Counted from the stretch's first letter, positions 46,908 to 55,950 are shown. The stretch is 64,000 nt of DNA from Tahibacter harae (GCF_024437735.1 NZ_JANFQO010000022.1:36908-100907), one strand, 5' to 3'. Numbers and translations: made by a program. Notes: generated from the sequence alone by a model not told the origin.

Positions 46908-48659
46908 ATGAAACGCCTGCGCTGCCTTGCCGCCGCCTGCCTGCTCGCCCTCGCCCTGCCCGCCGCCGCCGCCAAGAACGACTGGGTCGCGCGCAGCAAC
47001 GACTACGCCAAGCCGGCGCTGAAGGCGCTGGCCGACGCCGCGCCGGAACTCGCCAGCAGCCTGGGCCTGCCCGGCTACGACGGCGGCGTGCTCGATCTGA
47101 AGGCCAACAACGCCGAACGCTTCCGCAGCGCCCTGGCCGCGGCCAAGACCCAGCTGGAAAAGCGCCGCGCCGGTGAAAAGGATGCTCGCCTGCAGCAGGA
47201 CCTGGACATCATGATCGCGGCCATGCAGCAGCAGATCGAATCCAGCCAGATCAATGAAAAATACCTTTTGCCCTATGTGGACGTGGGCCAGACCACGTTC
47301 CAGGGCCTGTTCGCCCTGCTGCAGGACGACGTGCCGGCCAAGCGCCGCGCCGCCGCGCTGACCCGCCTCAAGCGCTACGCCGGCCTGGAATCGGGCTACG
47401 AGCCGCTGACCGAGCTGGCCAAGCAGCGCTACAACGAACAGGCGGGCAAGCCCGGCCTGCTCGGCCCGGTCAAGGCCCAGGTGGAGCGCGCGCTGGCCAG
47501 CACGCCGCAGTACGTGAAGGGTCTGCGCGATCTCTACGCCAAGTACAAGATCAAGGGCGCGGACAAGGCGCTGGACGCGCTGGAAGCCCAGCTCAAGGAC
47601 TACGACGAGTGGCAGCGCAGCACCGTGCTGCCGAATGCACGCGAGGACTTCCGCCTGCCGGCGGAGCTGTATGCGGACAATCTGCGCAATGTCGGCCTGG
47701 ATATCCCGCCGGAAGCGCTGATCCAGAAGGCGCGCCTGTCCTATGCGGAAATCCGCAACGAGATGCAGACCATCGCCAGCCAGATCGCCGCCCAGCGCCA
47801 GCTGCCGGACAACGACTACCGCGCCGTCATCAAGCACCTCAAGCAGGAACAGATCCCGGCCGACCAGGTCGAGTCCACCTATCACGAGGTGATCGGCAAA
47901 CTGGAAGACGTGATCCGCAAGGAACGCATCGTCACCCTGCCCAAGCGGCCCATGCTGATGCGCGTGGCCTCGGCCGCGGAAACCGCGGCGCAGCCGGCGC
48001 CGCACATGGATCCACCGCCGCTGATCGGCAACAAGGGCGAGCGCGGCACCTTCGTGCTGACCGCCGGCAATGTCGCCGGCGACGCGGCCGAACGCTATGA
48101 CGACTTCAGCCACAAGGGTTCCACCTGGACCCTGACCGCGCACGAAGGCCGTCCCGGCCATGAGCTGCAGTTCACCGCCATGGTCGAGCGCGGCGTGTCG
48201 CTGGCGCGCACGGTGTTCGCGTTCAACAGTGTCAATGTGGAAGGCTGGGCGCTGTACGCCGAAGCCGAGGCCAAGCCCTACGAACCGCTGGAAGGCCAGC
48301 TGTTCGCGCTGCAGGCGCGGCTGCAGCGCGCGGCGCGGGCGATACTCGACCCCATGCTGAACCTGGGCCAGATCAGCAAGGAGCGCGCACACCAGGTGCT
48401 GACCGACGAAGTCGGCCTGTCCAATGCCATGGCGACGCAGGAAGTGGACCGCTACACCTTCCGCGCGCCGGGCCAGGCAACCAGCTATTTCTACGGCTAT
48501 ACGCGCCTGATGGAACTGCGTGCCAAGACCGAGATCGCCCTGGGCGCCAAGTTCGACCGGCTGGCCTTCAACGATTTCGTCATCGGCCAGGGGCTGCTGC
48601 CGCCGGATCTGCTGGAGAAGGCGGTGGAGGAAGAATTCATTCCTGCGCGCCGCAAGTGA
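46908..48659 (+). CDS. DUF885 peptidase-like exported protein
   Basis: A 583-residue exported protein (signal peptide LAAACLLALALPAAAAK). The motif TAHEGRPGHELQF is the HExxPGH-x-x-Q variant of DUF885, thought to bind zinc like M32-type carboxypeptidases, and NVEGWALYAE supplies the following glutamate. The length agrees with the family. GGAG 8 nt upstream sets the ATG. Likely a periplasmic metallopeptidase with unknown substrate. Confidence 0.88.
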   Translation: MKRLRCLAAACLLALALPAAAAKNDWVARSNDYAKPALKALADAAPELASSLGLPGYDGGVLDLKANNAERFRSALAAAKTQLEKRRAGEKDARLQQDLDIMIAAMQQQIESSQINEKYLLPYVDVGQTTFQGLFALLQDDVPAKRRAAALTRLKRYAGLESGYEPLTELAKQRYNEQAGKPGLLGPVKAQVERALASTPQYVKGLRDLYAKYKIKGADKALDALEAQLKDYDEWQRSTVLPNAREDFRLPAELYADNLRNVGLDIPPEALIQKARLSYAEIRNEMQTIASQIAAQRQLPDNDYRAVIKHLKQEQIPADQVESTYHEVIGKLEDVIRKERIVTLPKRPMLMRVASAAETAAQPAPHMDPPPLIGNKGERGTFVLTAGNVAGDAAERYDDFSHKGSTWTLTAHEGRPGHELQFTAMVERGVSLARTVFAFNSVNVEGWALYAEAEAKPYEPLEGQLFALQARLQRAARAILDPMLNLGQISKERAHQVLTDEVGLSNAMATQEVDRYTFRAPGQATSYFYGYTRLMELRAKTEIALGAKFDRLAFNDFVIGQGLLPPDLLEKAVEEEFIPARRK

Positions 48660-48669
48660 AAGTTCCACG

Positions 48670-48697
48670 GAAGAAGCCGGCGCGAGCCGGCTTCTTC
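48670..48697. terminator. Bidirectional terminator hairpin
   Basis: A perfect 12-bp stem (GAAGAAGCCGGC and complement) around GCGA between the convergent DUF885 and enoyl-reductase genes. A short T-rich tract forms part of the stem, so efficiency may be moderate. Confidence 0.75.
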
Positions 48698-48725
48698 GTC
48701 TGTGTGGCGGAAGCGCTGCCCGGCG

Positions 48726-49712
48726 TCAGCCGTTCGGCAGCAACAGGATCTTGCCGCTGCGTTCGCCTGCCGCGGCCGCAGCGACGGCTTCCTTGATCCG
48801 GTCCAGCGGATAGGTCGCCTGCACCGGCGCACGCAGGGTGCCGCTGGCGATCAGTTTGCCGATCTCGCCGAACACTTCGGCACGGCGCTTCGCATCGGCC
48901 GTCTTGAACCATTGCGACAGCCAGAAGCCACGCAGGGTGATGTCGCGGAAAACGAACGAGGCCGGCGAGATCTGGCAGGGTTCGCCGCTCATGGCGCCGT
49001 AATTGATCAGGGTGGCGCCGGGGGCGAGGCAACGCGCCAGGTTATCGGTGGCGGCGCCGCCGACGGCGTCGATGCCGAGCCTGATCGCGGCCGAGCCAGT
49101 GGCTTCGGCGACGCGCTTGGCCAGTTTTTCGCCGTCGACCAGCACGATCTCGCCGCCGGCCGCGCGCACGGATTCCACCGCCGCTTCGCGCCGCACGATG
49201 TTCACGCAGTTGAGGCCGCGCGCCTTGGCAATACCGATCAGATAGCTGCCCACGCCGGAATTGGCCGCGTTCTGGATGACCCAGTCGCCGGGCTGCAGAT
49301 TGACGAATTCGCTCAGCATCAACAGCGCGGTCGGCGGATTGATCGCAAGCATGGCCAGCTGCTGCACGTCCACGCCGTCGGGCAGCGGCACCAGTGTCGC
49401 CGCCGTGGCCAGCAGATGCGTGCGCCAGGTGCCGCTGCCCACCGGCAGCAGCACGGTGCGGCCGCGCCACTGCGCGTCCACGCCGGAACCGAGTTCGACC
49501 ACGCGCCCGACGCCTTCATTGCCGCCGATGGCCGGCAGCGGCGGCAGCTGGCCGTATTCGCCGGTCAGGGTCAGCACGTCGGAGGGATTGATCGGCGCCG
49601 CCAGCACCTCGATCAGCACCTGGCCTTCCGCCGGCGGCGGCAGGTTCATTTCCACGGTGCTGATGACGTCCTGCGGCACCGGGCCGCGGCTGGCGTATTC
49701 GGCCTTCTTCAT
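48726..49712 (-). CDS. 2-enoyl thioester reductase-like MDR oxidoreductase
   Basis: NADPH-dependent medium-chain reductase of 328 residues. AAPINPSDVLTLTGEYG and NPPTALLMLSEFVNLQPGDW are characteristic of the Etr1/MECR group, as is the following QNAANSGVGSYLIGIAKARG (cofactor loop). No zinc ligands. MECR enzymes reduce trans-2-enoyl thioesters in fatty acid synthesis. The start at 49712 has CGGAGA 6 nt upstream. It follows the PAQR gene by 33 bp, so both likely share the promoter with the PsrA-like palindrome. Confidence 0.85.
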   Translation of the reverse strand: MKKAEYASRGPVPQDVISTVEMNLPPPAEGQVLIEVLAAPINPSDVLTLTGEYGQLPPLPAIGGNEGVGRVVELGSGVDAQWRGRTVLLPVGSGTWRTHLLATAATLVPLPDGVDVQQLAMLAINPPTALLMLSEFVNLQPGDWVIQNAANSGVGSYLIGIAKARGLNCVNIVRREAAVESVRAAGGEIVLVDGEKLAKRVAEATGSAAIRLGIDAVGGAATDNLARCLAPGATLINYGAMSGEPCQISPASFVFRDITLRGFWLSQWFKTADAKRRAEVFGEIGKLIASGTLRAPVQATYPLDRIKEAVAAAAAGERSGKILLLPNG

Positions 49713-49745
49713 GGGCTGTCTCCGCAAACAGGGATGCACGCCGGC

Positions 49746-50408
49746 TCAGAGGATGTCGGCCGGCACCACATAAAACAGGATGGAAAAGAAATGCAGGATG
49801 CTGCCGAGCAGCACGAAGCCGTGCCAGATGGCATGGCTGAACGGCAGACGCCGCCACAGGTAGAACGGCACGCCCAGGGTATACGCCGCGCCGCCGAGGA
49901 ACAGCAGCCACAGGCCGCCGCTGGGCACCTTTTCCAGCAGCGGCCCCAGCGCGGCCAGCGCGCTCCAGCCCATGCCGATGTACAGCGCCACGGCGGCGCC
50001 GCGGAAACGCTTGAGCGGCGACAGCTCGCAGACTATGCCCAGCACGGCCAGCCCCCAGACCACGCCGAACAGCAGCCAGCCATAGGCGCCGTGCAGGCTG
50101 ATCAAGGTGTAAGGCGTATACGTGCCGGCGATCAGCAGATAGATCGCGATATGGTCCAGCGCCCGCAGGGTGGGCTTGGCCACTTCGTTGGGAATGCCGT
50201 GGTAGAGCGTGGACGCGGTGTACAGCAGCACCAGGGTGGCGCCGAACACGGCGACGCTGCTCACATGCCAGGCATTGCCGTCCAGCGCTGCAAACGCGAC
50301 CAGCACGGCCAGGCCGGCGATGCTGAGCACGATGCCGACGCCGTGGATGGCGCTGGAGATGATTTCCTCAAGCAGCGGGTAGCGCGGTCCTGCGGCGGGA
50401 TGCGCCAT
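49746..50408 (-). CDS. trhA: Hemolysin III / PAQR family membrane protein
   Basis: A 220-residue protein with seven membrane spans. Motifs are EIISSAIHGVGIVLSIAG, LYTASTLYHG (PAQR metal region), LDHIAIYLLIAGTYTPYTL and the C-terminal PFSHAIWHGFVLLGSILHFFS with the zinc-binding histidines. Family members act on membrane lipid homeostasis (fluidity) or as hydrolases; the hemolysin name is historical. First gene of a two-gene unit with the enoyl reductase. Confidence 0.92.
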   Translation of the reverse strand: MAHPAAGPRYPLLEEIISSAIHGVGIVLSIAGLAVLVAFAALDGNAWHVSSVAVFGATLVLLYTASTLYHGIPNEVAKPTLRALDHIAIYLLIAGTYTPYTLISLHGAYGWLLFGVVWGLAVLGIVCELSPLKRFRGAAVALYIGMGWSALAALGPLLEKVPSGGLWLLFLGGAAYTLGVPFYLWRRLPFSHAIWHGFVLLGSILHFFSILFYVVPADIL

Positions 50409-50444
50409 GGCGGCGTCCTCTGGAATGGCGCAAACGGTGCGGCG

Positions 50445-50473
50445 ACCTTAGCGCAGCCGCCGGCAAAATCCAA
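50445..50473 (-). promoter_or_regulatory. Promoter of the trhA-enoyl reductase unit
   Basis: Minus strand: -35 TTGGAT (50473-50468), 17-nt spacer, -10 TAAGGT (50450-50445), 37 bp before the start codon. The -35 box overlaps the palindrome at 50471-50484. Confidence 0.6.
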
Positions 50474-50484
50474 ACGATCGTTTG
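50471..50484. promoter_or_regulatory. PsrA/TetR-type operator candidate
   Basis: A perfect 14-bp palindrome, CAAACGATCGTTTG, in a locally AT-rich stretch. It fits the published PsrA consensus of [GC]AAAC-N2-4-GTTT[GC], recognised by a fatty-acid-responsive TetR repressor of pseudomonads. Overlap with the -35 hexamer predicts repression. Confidence 0.6.
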
Positions 50485-50688
50485 ATATTGCGACAGTAGC
50501 CCGGCGCGGCGAATCGCCGCAGCGGATGGAACGCCTGCCGCACACACGATGGCGGTGCGGGAGCCGCGTCCGCGGAAGTGCGCGATGGGCTGGCGGATTA
50601 CCGCGCCTCGCCGGATATACAGCGGCATTCTGGTCCGCCCGCAAGCGGATCACGCGGCAGCCGTGACGCCCGCGCAAACCCGTACCGC

Positions 50689-51603
50689 TCAGGCGCGCAG
50701 CCGCGCCTGGTCGCGGATCCGCCGCAGGTAATCCAGCACCCGCCCGGACAGGCTGACCTCGCGCGGCCTCTCCACCGCATGCCGGCGCAGGCGCTGCGGC
50801 TCGCTGCGCAGTTCGGCGTGCCGTTCCAGCGCTGCCAGCAGGGCGCGGCGCAGCAGCTCGCGGCCCAGCGGCTTGGGCAGGAAGCGAAACACCTGGCCCT
50901 GGTTGATCAGCTCGATCAGCAGGCGGCCGTCGCGCAGCGGGGAACAGGCGATGGACAAGGTGCGCGGGCTGGCCTGCTTGAGCAGCTTGAGCGCGCCGAT
51001 GACATCGTCGCTGCTATGGCGCAGCTCGGCCAGGATCACGCCGAATTCCTGTTCCTCCAGCCGGGCGAGCGCGGCCTCCACCGTCGCTGCCGTGGCGACC
51101 AGACAGTCCGAGGGCAGCAGGCTGCGCACCAGGGTCGCGGTCAGCGGATCTTCGTCCAGCACCAGCACCGGCGCGGCGGCGGCCGGCGCGGCCACGGCGG
51201 GCGCCGCGGGCGTATCGGCGAAATCGGCCACGGCGATCTGCGCAGCGGTGGCGATGGCGTCCTGCAGCCTGAGCGCATCCCAGGGTTTTTCCAGGAAGCG
51301 GAAGATCTCGCCTTCGTTGACCGCGGCCTCGACCGCGGCCAGGTCGGCATAGCCGGTCAGCAGCAGGCGCATGCTGCGCGGCGAATGTTCGCGGATCTGG
51401 CGCAGCAGGGCCACGCCGGTGATCGCCGGCATGCGCTGGTCGCTGACCACCACATGCACCGGGCGCGAACGCACCCATTGCAGCACCTGCACCGGATCGG
51501 TGCTGGCCAGCACTTCGTAGCGGCTGCGCAGCAGCAGCGCGAGCGAACGCAGGATGCGCTCCTCGTCGTCGATCAGCACCACGCAGGGCTTGGCGGAAGT
51601 CAT
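50689..51603 (-). CDS. Response regulator with two receiver domains
   Basis: A 304-residue protein without a DNA-binding domain. The first receiver has CVVLIDDEERILRSLALLL, the phospho-acceptor in HVVVSDQRMPAITG and conserved LTGYAD and EKPW. The second (about 145-265) has VLVLDEDP at the acidic pocket but reads VILAELRHSSDD where the acceptor aspartate should be, so it is probably not phosphorylated; FRFLPKPL remains. The ATG overlaps the kinase gene stop (ATGA). Output is likely by protein-protein contact. Confidence 0.88.
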   Translation of the reverse strand: MTSAKPCVVLIDDEERILRSLALLLRSRYEVLASTDPVQVLQWVRSRPVHVVVSDQRMPAITGVALLRQIREHSPRSMRLLLTGYADLAAVEAAVNEGEIFRFLEKPWDALRLQDAIATAAQIAVADFADTPAAPAVAAPAAAAPVLVLDEDPLTATLVRSLLPSDCLVATAATVEAALARLEEQEFGVILAELRHSSDDVIGALKLLKQASPRTLSIACSPLRDGRLLIELINQGQVFRFLPKPLGRELLRRALLAALERHAELRSEPQRLRRHAVERPREVSLSGRVLDYLRRIRDQARLRA

Positions 51604-52940
51604 GGCGCGCTCCTTGCGGCGGCACCGGCCAGCGGCAGCGCCACCACGAAGCGCGTGCCGGTTTCCGGCGCCGAGGTGGCGGCGATGCGGCCGCCGTGGG
51701 ACTGCACGATCTGCTGGCAGATGGACAGCCCCAGCCCCGTGCCCTGCCCGACCGGCTTGGTGGTGAAGAAGGGTTCAAAGATGCGCGGCAGCACGTCCGG
51801 CGGAATGCCGCGGCCGTTGTCCTGTACCGCGATCATGGCGTAGCCGCCCAAGGTCTGCGTGCGGATGGTGACCATGCCGCTGTCGTGGTCTATGGCCTGG
51901 GCGGCATTGCCGATCAGGTTCAGCAGCACCTGGTTGATCTGCGCCGGCGCGCAGCGCAGCGGCGGGATCTGGCCGTAATGGCAGCGCACCTGCACATTGT
52001 TCTTTTTCAGCAGATGGCCGGCGATGCGCAGGGCCGCGTCGATCAGGCCGTGCAGGTCCACCGCTTCGGCATGGGCCGAATCGACGCGGGAGAAATCCTT
52101 GAGATGGGCGACCAGGTCGGCGATCTGGCCGACGCCGTGCAAGGTGTCATCCAGCAGCGCGGTGAGGTCGGCAAACATCGCCGGATCGAACGCGGCGCGC
52201 GCGGCGGACAGCTGCTGCAGACTGCTTTCCAGCGCCGCGGCGTCTTCGCCCAGGGCTGCATCCAGCACGGCGGAACCCGCCTGCACCAGGCTGTCGGCCG
52301 AGGGCAGCAGGTCGCGCGTCATGGCGAGATTGTTCTGCACATAGCCCAGCGGCGTGTTGATCTCGTGAGCCAGGCCGGCGACCAGCTGGCCCAGGGTGGC
52401 CAGCTTCTCCGACTGCACTAGGCGATGCTGCGAGGCCTTGAGGCGCCGGTAGGCATGCTCCAGCTCCTGTGCGTGCTGGCCGACCCTGATCTCCAGCGCG
52501 CGCAGCACGTCGAGCACGATGCCCATGCCGGCGTAGCAGCCGTCGGCGCCGGTGAGGACGAAGTCTTCGGTAATGGGCCGGCGCAGGCGCTGGCCGATCA
52601 GCTGGCCGGCGGCCTCGATGGACGTTGCGAGGCTGAGACTCAGCGGCTGCGCATTCATCAGTGTGGTAACCGGACGCCGGCCGTGCAGCTCGCGTCCGTA
52701 CGGCGCCATGTAGACGCGCAGCATCAACTCATGCCGCGTGATGCAGCCGAGCACGCGGCCGGCATCGACGATGGGCAGCGACAGCAGGTTTGCGTGGGCA
52801 GGATCGAGGAAGCGCTCGCCGGCTTCGGCCACGCTGCAGCGCGGCGTCAGCGGCGTCGCCGGGATCAGCAGCGCAGCCAGTGCGGCGTCGCCCGCAACCG
52901 CGGCCGGCGCGGCGGGGAGACTGGACGGCGAAGTATTCAT
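51600..52940 (-). CDS. Histidine kinase with N-terminal CBS-like pair
   Basis: A 446-residue soluble kinase. The N-terminal part (about 20-150) looks like two CBS-type motifs (LLSLPIVDAGRVLGCITRHE, TEDFVLTGADGCYAGMGIVL), which usually bind adenine nucleotides. A coiled-coil linker follows. The dimerisation/phospho-acceptor segment is LVAGLAHEINTPLGYVQNN, and the ATPase has LLNLIGNAAQAI, VQDNGRGIPPDV and GTGLGLSICQQI. No membrane span, so it senses an internal signal. Partner is the coupled double-receiver protein. Confidence 0.9.
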   Translation of the reverse strand: MNTSPSSLPAAPAAVAGDAALAALLIPATPLTPRCSVAEAGERFLDPAHANLLSLPIVDAGRVLGCITRHELMLRVYMAPYGRELHGRRPVTTLMNAQPLSLSLATSIEAAGQLIGQRLRRPITEDFVLTGADGCYAGMGIVLDVLRALEIRVGQHAQELEHAYRRLKASQHRLVQSEKLATLGQLVAGLAHEINTPLGYVQNNLAMTRDLLPSADSLVQAGSAVLDAALGEDAAALESSLQQLSAARAAFDPAMFADLTALLDDTLHGVGQIADLVAHLKDFSRVDSAHAEAVDLHGLIDAALRIAGHLLKKNNVQVRCHYGQIPPLRCAPAQINQVLLNLIGNAAQAIDHDSGMVTIRTQTLGGYAMIAVQDNGRGIPPDVLPRIFEPFFTTKPVGQGTGLGLSICQQIVQSHGGRIAATSAPETGTRFVVALPLAGAAARSAP

Positions 52941-53042
52941 GACACGCTGGCCTGGTCGGGTTGCGGCAACCCGGCGAGGCTAGCGGTGGCATGCGTCATG
53001 CGTGTGACGCGGAAAAATCCGCGGCGAATCGGAATAAGCGCG

Positions 53043-53069
53043 CGCGCCGCGGGCATATGCCGCGGCGCG
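53043..53069 (-). terminator. GC-rich hairpin after the 53084-53515 gene
   Basis: CGCGCCGCGG and CCGCGGCGCG pair around a GCATATG loop (10 bp). There is no T run on the minus strand; it could be a Rho-assisted end or stabilise the 3' end. Confidence 0.4.
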
Positions 53070-53083
53070 TGCAGGGCGCAAAG

Positions 53084-53515
53084 TCAGCGGCGGCTGATGA
53101 CGAACTTGCCGAAGTCGATGCCGATATCGACACCTTCGCCGGTGCCGGCCAGGGCGAGCGACACATCGCCCTTGGTCACTACGCTGGCAGCGGAGGATTT
53201 CACCGCGCCCGCATGCGCGCCGCCGCTGGCGTAAGTGCCCAGCAGATCCTTGATGTTGTTGACTTCGGAGAATTTGCCGCGGCCGTTGTCGATGCGCTGC
53301 TTGCCGAAGGTGATGCCGCCGCCCTTGGTGCGGATGCTGACCTTCATGCTCTGGCCGTTGTTGCAGCGGATGGTGCCGCTGCCTTTGGCGGTCTTGTAGA
53401 ACGCCGACCAGCCCGACATGCTGAAATCCATCTCGCAATCGATTGCGGCGCTGGCGCTGCCTGCGCCGGCGAGGAAGAACAGGGCCGTGCCCGCTATACC
53501 GATCAACCTCTTCAT
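53084..53515 (-). CDS. Exported protein of unknown function
   Basis: A 143-residue protein with signal peptide (IAGTALFFLAGAGSASAA). The mature part is a compact, glycine-rich sequence: AKGSGTIRCNNGQSMKV, GGGITFGKQRIDNGRGKFSE and VTKGDVSLALAGTGEGVDI, with two cysteines. It looks like a small beta-barrel or beta-sandwich family I recall as conserved hypothetical in Xanthomonadales and betaproteobacteria. No function is known. Confidence 0.75.
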   Translation of the reverse strand: MKRLIGIAGTALFFLAGAGSASAAIDCEMDFSMSGWSAFYKTAKGSGTIRCNNGQSMKVSIRTKGGGITFGKQRIDNGRGKFSEVNNIKDLLGTYASGGAHAGAVKSSAASVVTKGDVSLALAGTGEGVDIGIDFGKFVISRR

Positions 53516-53671
53516 GAGTGAACTCCGTTGGCTAGGGCCAAACCAATGATGCCCGCAAAAAGCCCGGCGGTCATGCCTGCGCAGGGCCGGTGCGGCGTTC
53601 GTGCCGGCGGCGGAGCCGGCCGTCGTCCCCTGCTAAGCTAAGCCCTGGTCCGCCATCGCGAGGTGAACGAC

Positions 53672-54496
53672 ATGCGCACCCTCGATATCCTGGTACATCT
53701 GCGCCAGTACAGCGGCGATCCGCCGGCGCTGCGCGCCGCGCTGGCGCTGAGCCGCCGCCTCGACGCCTGCCTGCACGGCCTGTATGTCGCGCCGATCCCT
53801 CCGGCGGCGTTCACCTCGCCGGAAACCGTCGCCGTGCTGGTGCATGAATCCGACCGCCACTACCGCGAAGCCGGCGCCGCCGCGGGCTGGTGGCAGCAGC
53901 GCCTGGAAGCCGCCGGCGCGCGCGGCGAATGGTTGGTGGCGCAGTCCGACGCGCTGGATGCCATCGCCTACGCGGCGCGCTGGAACGACCTGATCGTGAT
54001 TGAACGGCCGCAGCAGCAGCCGGATGCGCCGCTGGGCTGGGGCCTGGTCTCGCGCAGCGCCTTCGCCGCCGGCGCGCCGCTGCTGGTGATACCCGAGAGC
54101 GCCGAAGTGACCGAACTGGGCCGGCGCATCGTCGTGCTGTGGAACGGCAGCCGCGAGGCGATTCGCGCGGTGCACGGCGCGCTGCCGCTGCTGCGCAAGG
54201 CCGACAGCGTCGTCGTGCTCGACGGCGAAAACCGCGGCAATAGCGGCGGCCTGCTGCAGCTGCCGCCGTTCGACCTGCGCCGGCACCTGGCCGACCACGC
54301 CGTGCAGGCCGAATTCCAGCCCTTTACCGCACCGGACGACCGCGGCGCCGGCCTGCTCGCCGCAGCCCGCAACACCGGCGCGGATCTCATCGTCATGGGC
54401 GCCTGGGGACATTCGCGCATCGCCGAGCTGATCGTCGGCGGCGTGACCCGGCACCTGTTCCAGCACGCCGACCGCGCGCTGTTCGTCGCACACTGA
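53672..54496 (+). CDS. Universal stress protein with two Usp domains
   Basis: A 274-residue tandem Usp protein. Domain one starts MRTLDILVHLRQYSGDPP; domain two starts at about 150 (RRIVVLWNGSREAIRAVHGA) and ends with the ATP-binding loop VMGAWGHSRIAELIVGGVTRH. The first domain lacks a clear G-x2-G-x9-G(S/T) loop. The ATG 53672 is preferred because GAGG lies 8 nt before it. Usp proteins protect under starvation or oxidative stress. Confidence 0.88.
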   Translation: MRTLDILVHLRQYSGDPPALRAALALSRRLDACLHGLYVAPIPPAAFTSPETVAVLVHESDRHYREAGAAAGWWQQRLEAAGARGEWLVAQSDALDAIAYAARWNDLIVIERPQQQPDAPLGWGLVSRSAFAAGAPLLVIPESAEVTELGRRIVVLWNGSREAIRAVHGALPLLRKADSVVVLDGENRGNSGGLLQLPPFDLRRHLADHAVQAEFQPFTAPDDRGAGLLAAARNTGADLIVMGAWGHSRIAELIVGGVTRHLFQHADRALFVAH

Positions 54497-54512
54497 AACC
54501 CACGCCCCTTCC

Positions 54513-54980
54513 ATGGCCCAGCCGATACTGATCGACGATATCGCCCATGTGATCCAGCTTTCGGTTGCGCCGGTGTTCCTGCTCACCGGCGTGGCCGCCC
54601 TGCTCGGCGTGCTGACCAGCCGCCTCGCCCGCGTGGTGGACCGCGCGCGGCGCCAGGAGGAACGGCTGGAACACCTCTCCATCGAACGCCACCCCGAACT
54701 GCTGGACGAATTGCGCAAGCTGTCACGGCGCGCGCGCTTGATGAACTGGTCCATCAGCCTGGTCACCGGCTGCGCGCTGCTGGTGTCCAGCACCATTGTC
54801 GTGCTGTTCGGCGGCGCGCTGTACGGCATCGACGTGAACCTGCCCGCCGCGGCGCTGTTCGTGCTGGGCCTGGTCTGCCTGATCCTGGGCCTGGTGATCT
54901 TCCTGCGCGAAATCTATCTGGCCACCATCCATCTGCGTCTTGGACCGTTCCAGAACGGCAAGCGCGACCAAAGCCCATGA
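54513..54980 (+). CDS. DUF2721 membrane protein
   Basis: A 155-residue protein with three membrane spans and the family segments FLLTGVAALLGVLTSRLARV, VDRARRQEERL and LRKLSRRARLMNWSISLVTG. Function unknown. It lies 16 bp after the Usp gene and overlaps the OsmC gene by 4 bp, forming a probable stress operon. Confidence 0.9.
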   Translation: MAQPILIDDIAHVIQLSVAPVFLLTGVAALLGVLTSRLARVVDRARRQEERLEHLSIERHPELLDELRKLSRRARLMNWSISLVTGCALLVSSTIVVLFGGALYGIDVNLPAAALFVLGLVCLILGLVIFLREIYLATIHLRLGPFQNGKRDQSP

Positions 54981-55435
54981 GCGAACACCACGCCCGCATC
55001 CACTGGCAGCGCAACGACGCCGTCTTCACCGACCAGCGCTATTCGCGCGCCCACCGCTGGCATTTCGACGGCGGCGCGGAGGTCGCTGCGGCGGCCTCGC
55101 CCGCGGCGGTATCGCCGCGCTTCACGGATGTCAGCGCGGTCGATCCCGAAGAAGCCTTCGTCGCGGCGATTTCAAGCTGCCACATGCTCTGGTTCCTGTC
55201 CCTGGCCGCAGCCGCGGGCTGCTGCGTGGACAGCTACGAGGACGAGGCCGTGGGCTTCCTGCGCGAAGTCGACGGCAAGCTGGTGATCGCCGAGGTGGTG
55301 CTGCGGCCGCGCCTGCGTTTCAGCGGCACGCCGCCGCAGGCGGCGCAGCTGGACGAACTGCACGAGGCGGCGCATGCGCGCTGCTTCATCGCCCATTCGG
55401 TGCGCTGCGCGATCCGCGTCGAAAGCGCGGACTGA
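54977..55435 (+). CDS. OsmC-family peroxidase
   Basis: A 152-residue protein of the OsmC/Ohr group, thiol peroxidases acting on organic hydroperoxides. The first reactive cysteine is in EEAFVAAISSCHMLWFLSLAA, the second in CFIAHSVRCAIRVE. Length fits. The ATG overlaps the upstream stop (ATGA). Belongs to the more distant OsmC subgroup, not Ohr, as the sequence has DSYEDEAVGFLREVDGK. Confidence 0.88.
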   Translation: MSEHHARIHWQRNDAVFTDQRYSRAHRWHFDGGAEVAAAASPAAVSPRFTDVSAVDPEEAFVAAISSCHMLWFLSLAAAAGCCVDSYEDEAVGFLREVDGKLVIAEVVLRPRLRFSGTPPQAAQLDELHEAAHARCFIAHSVRCAIRVESAD

Positions 55436-55462
55436 CGCACGCCGGCCGCGTAGCGCGGGGCT

Positions 55463-55741
55463 TCAATCCCCGCCGCCTTCGTCCTTGCGGTCGGAGACGT
55501 AGGTCACCTTGCCTGCGGCGATCCAGATCTGGATCAGGCGGCCGCGGCGGCGATACGTCCATTGCTCCGGCGCCTCGGCCTCGCCGGTTTCTTCCTTGGC
55601 CACGCTGTCGGGCGCGCCGGCCACTTCGCGCACCCGCTCCACGGTATCGCCGCGGGAAACCATGCGCGAGCCGAAACGCGCGCTTTGCGCCGACAACGGC
55701 AGGCTGACCAGCAGCCCGAGCAGCAAGACCCAGTGCTTCAT
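55463..55741 (-). CDS. DUF2845 exported protein
   Basis: A 92-residue exported protein (signal peptide HWVLLLGLLVSLPLSAQSA). The mature part, GSRMVSRGDTVERVREVAGAP followed by EQWTYRRRGRLIQIWIAAGKV, matches DUF2845-type small periplasmic proteins related in shape to SmpA/BamE. Function unknown. Confidence 0.75.
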   Translation of the reverse strand: MKHWVLLLGLLVSLPLSAQSARFGSRMVSRGDTVERVREVAGAPDSVAKEETGEAEAPEQWTYRRRGRLIQIWIAAGKVTYVSDRKDEGGGD

Positions 55742-55950
55742 ACCTGACTACCCCGGTTATTGCCGCCAAGTATGCATGGGAGCGGTTGCGGTGGCTTTAC
55801 GACTCTGGTCAGGTGGCGGATCGCAGCGCAGGTCCGACCGGAGACTGAATCCGCGGCGTGACGGGCGCCACAGTTAGCCGGCACAGCTGCAGACAGTTCA
55901 GCCAGCATCGTTTTCAATCCGCCCGGAATTCCAGCCGCAGGAGATCCTTC

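Noticed and set aside
46185..48668. 827-residue minus-strand open frame opposite DUF885
   Set aside because: Antisense shadow of a gene with clear family motifs and signal peptide.
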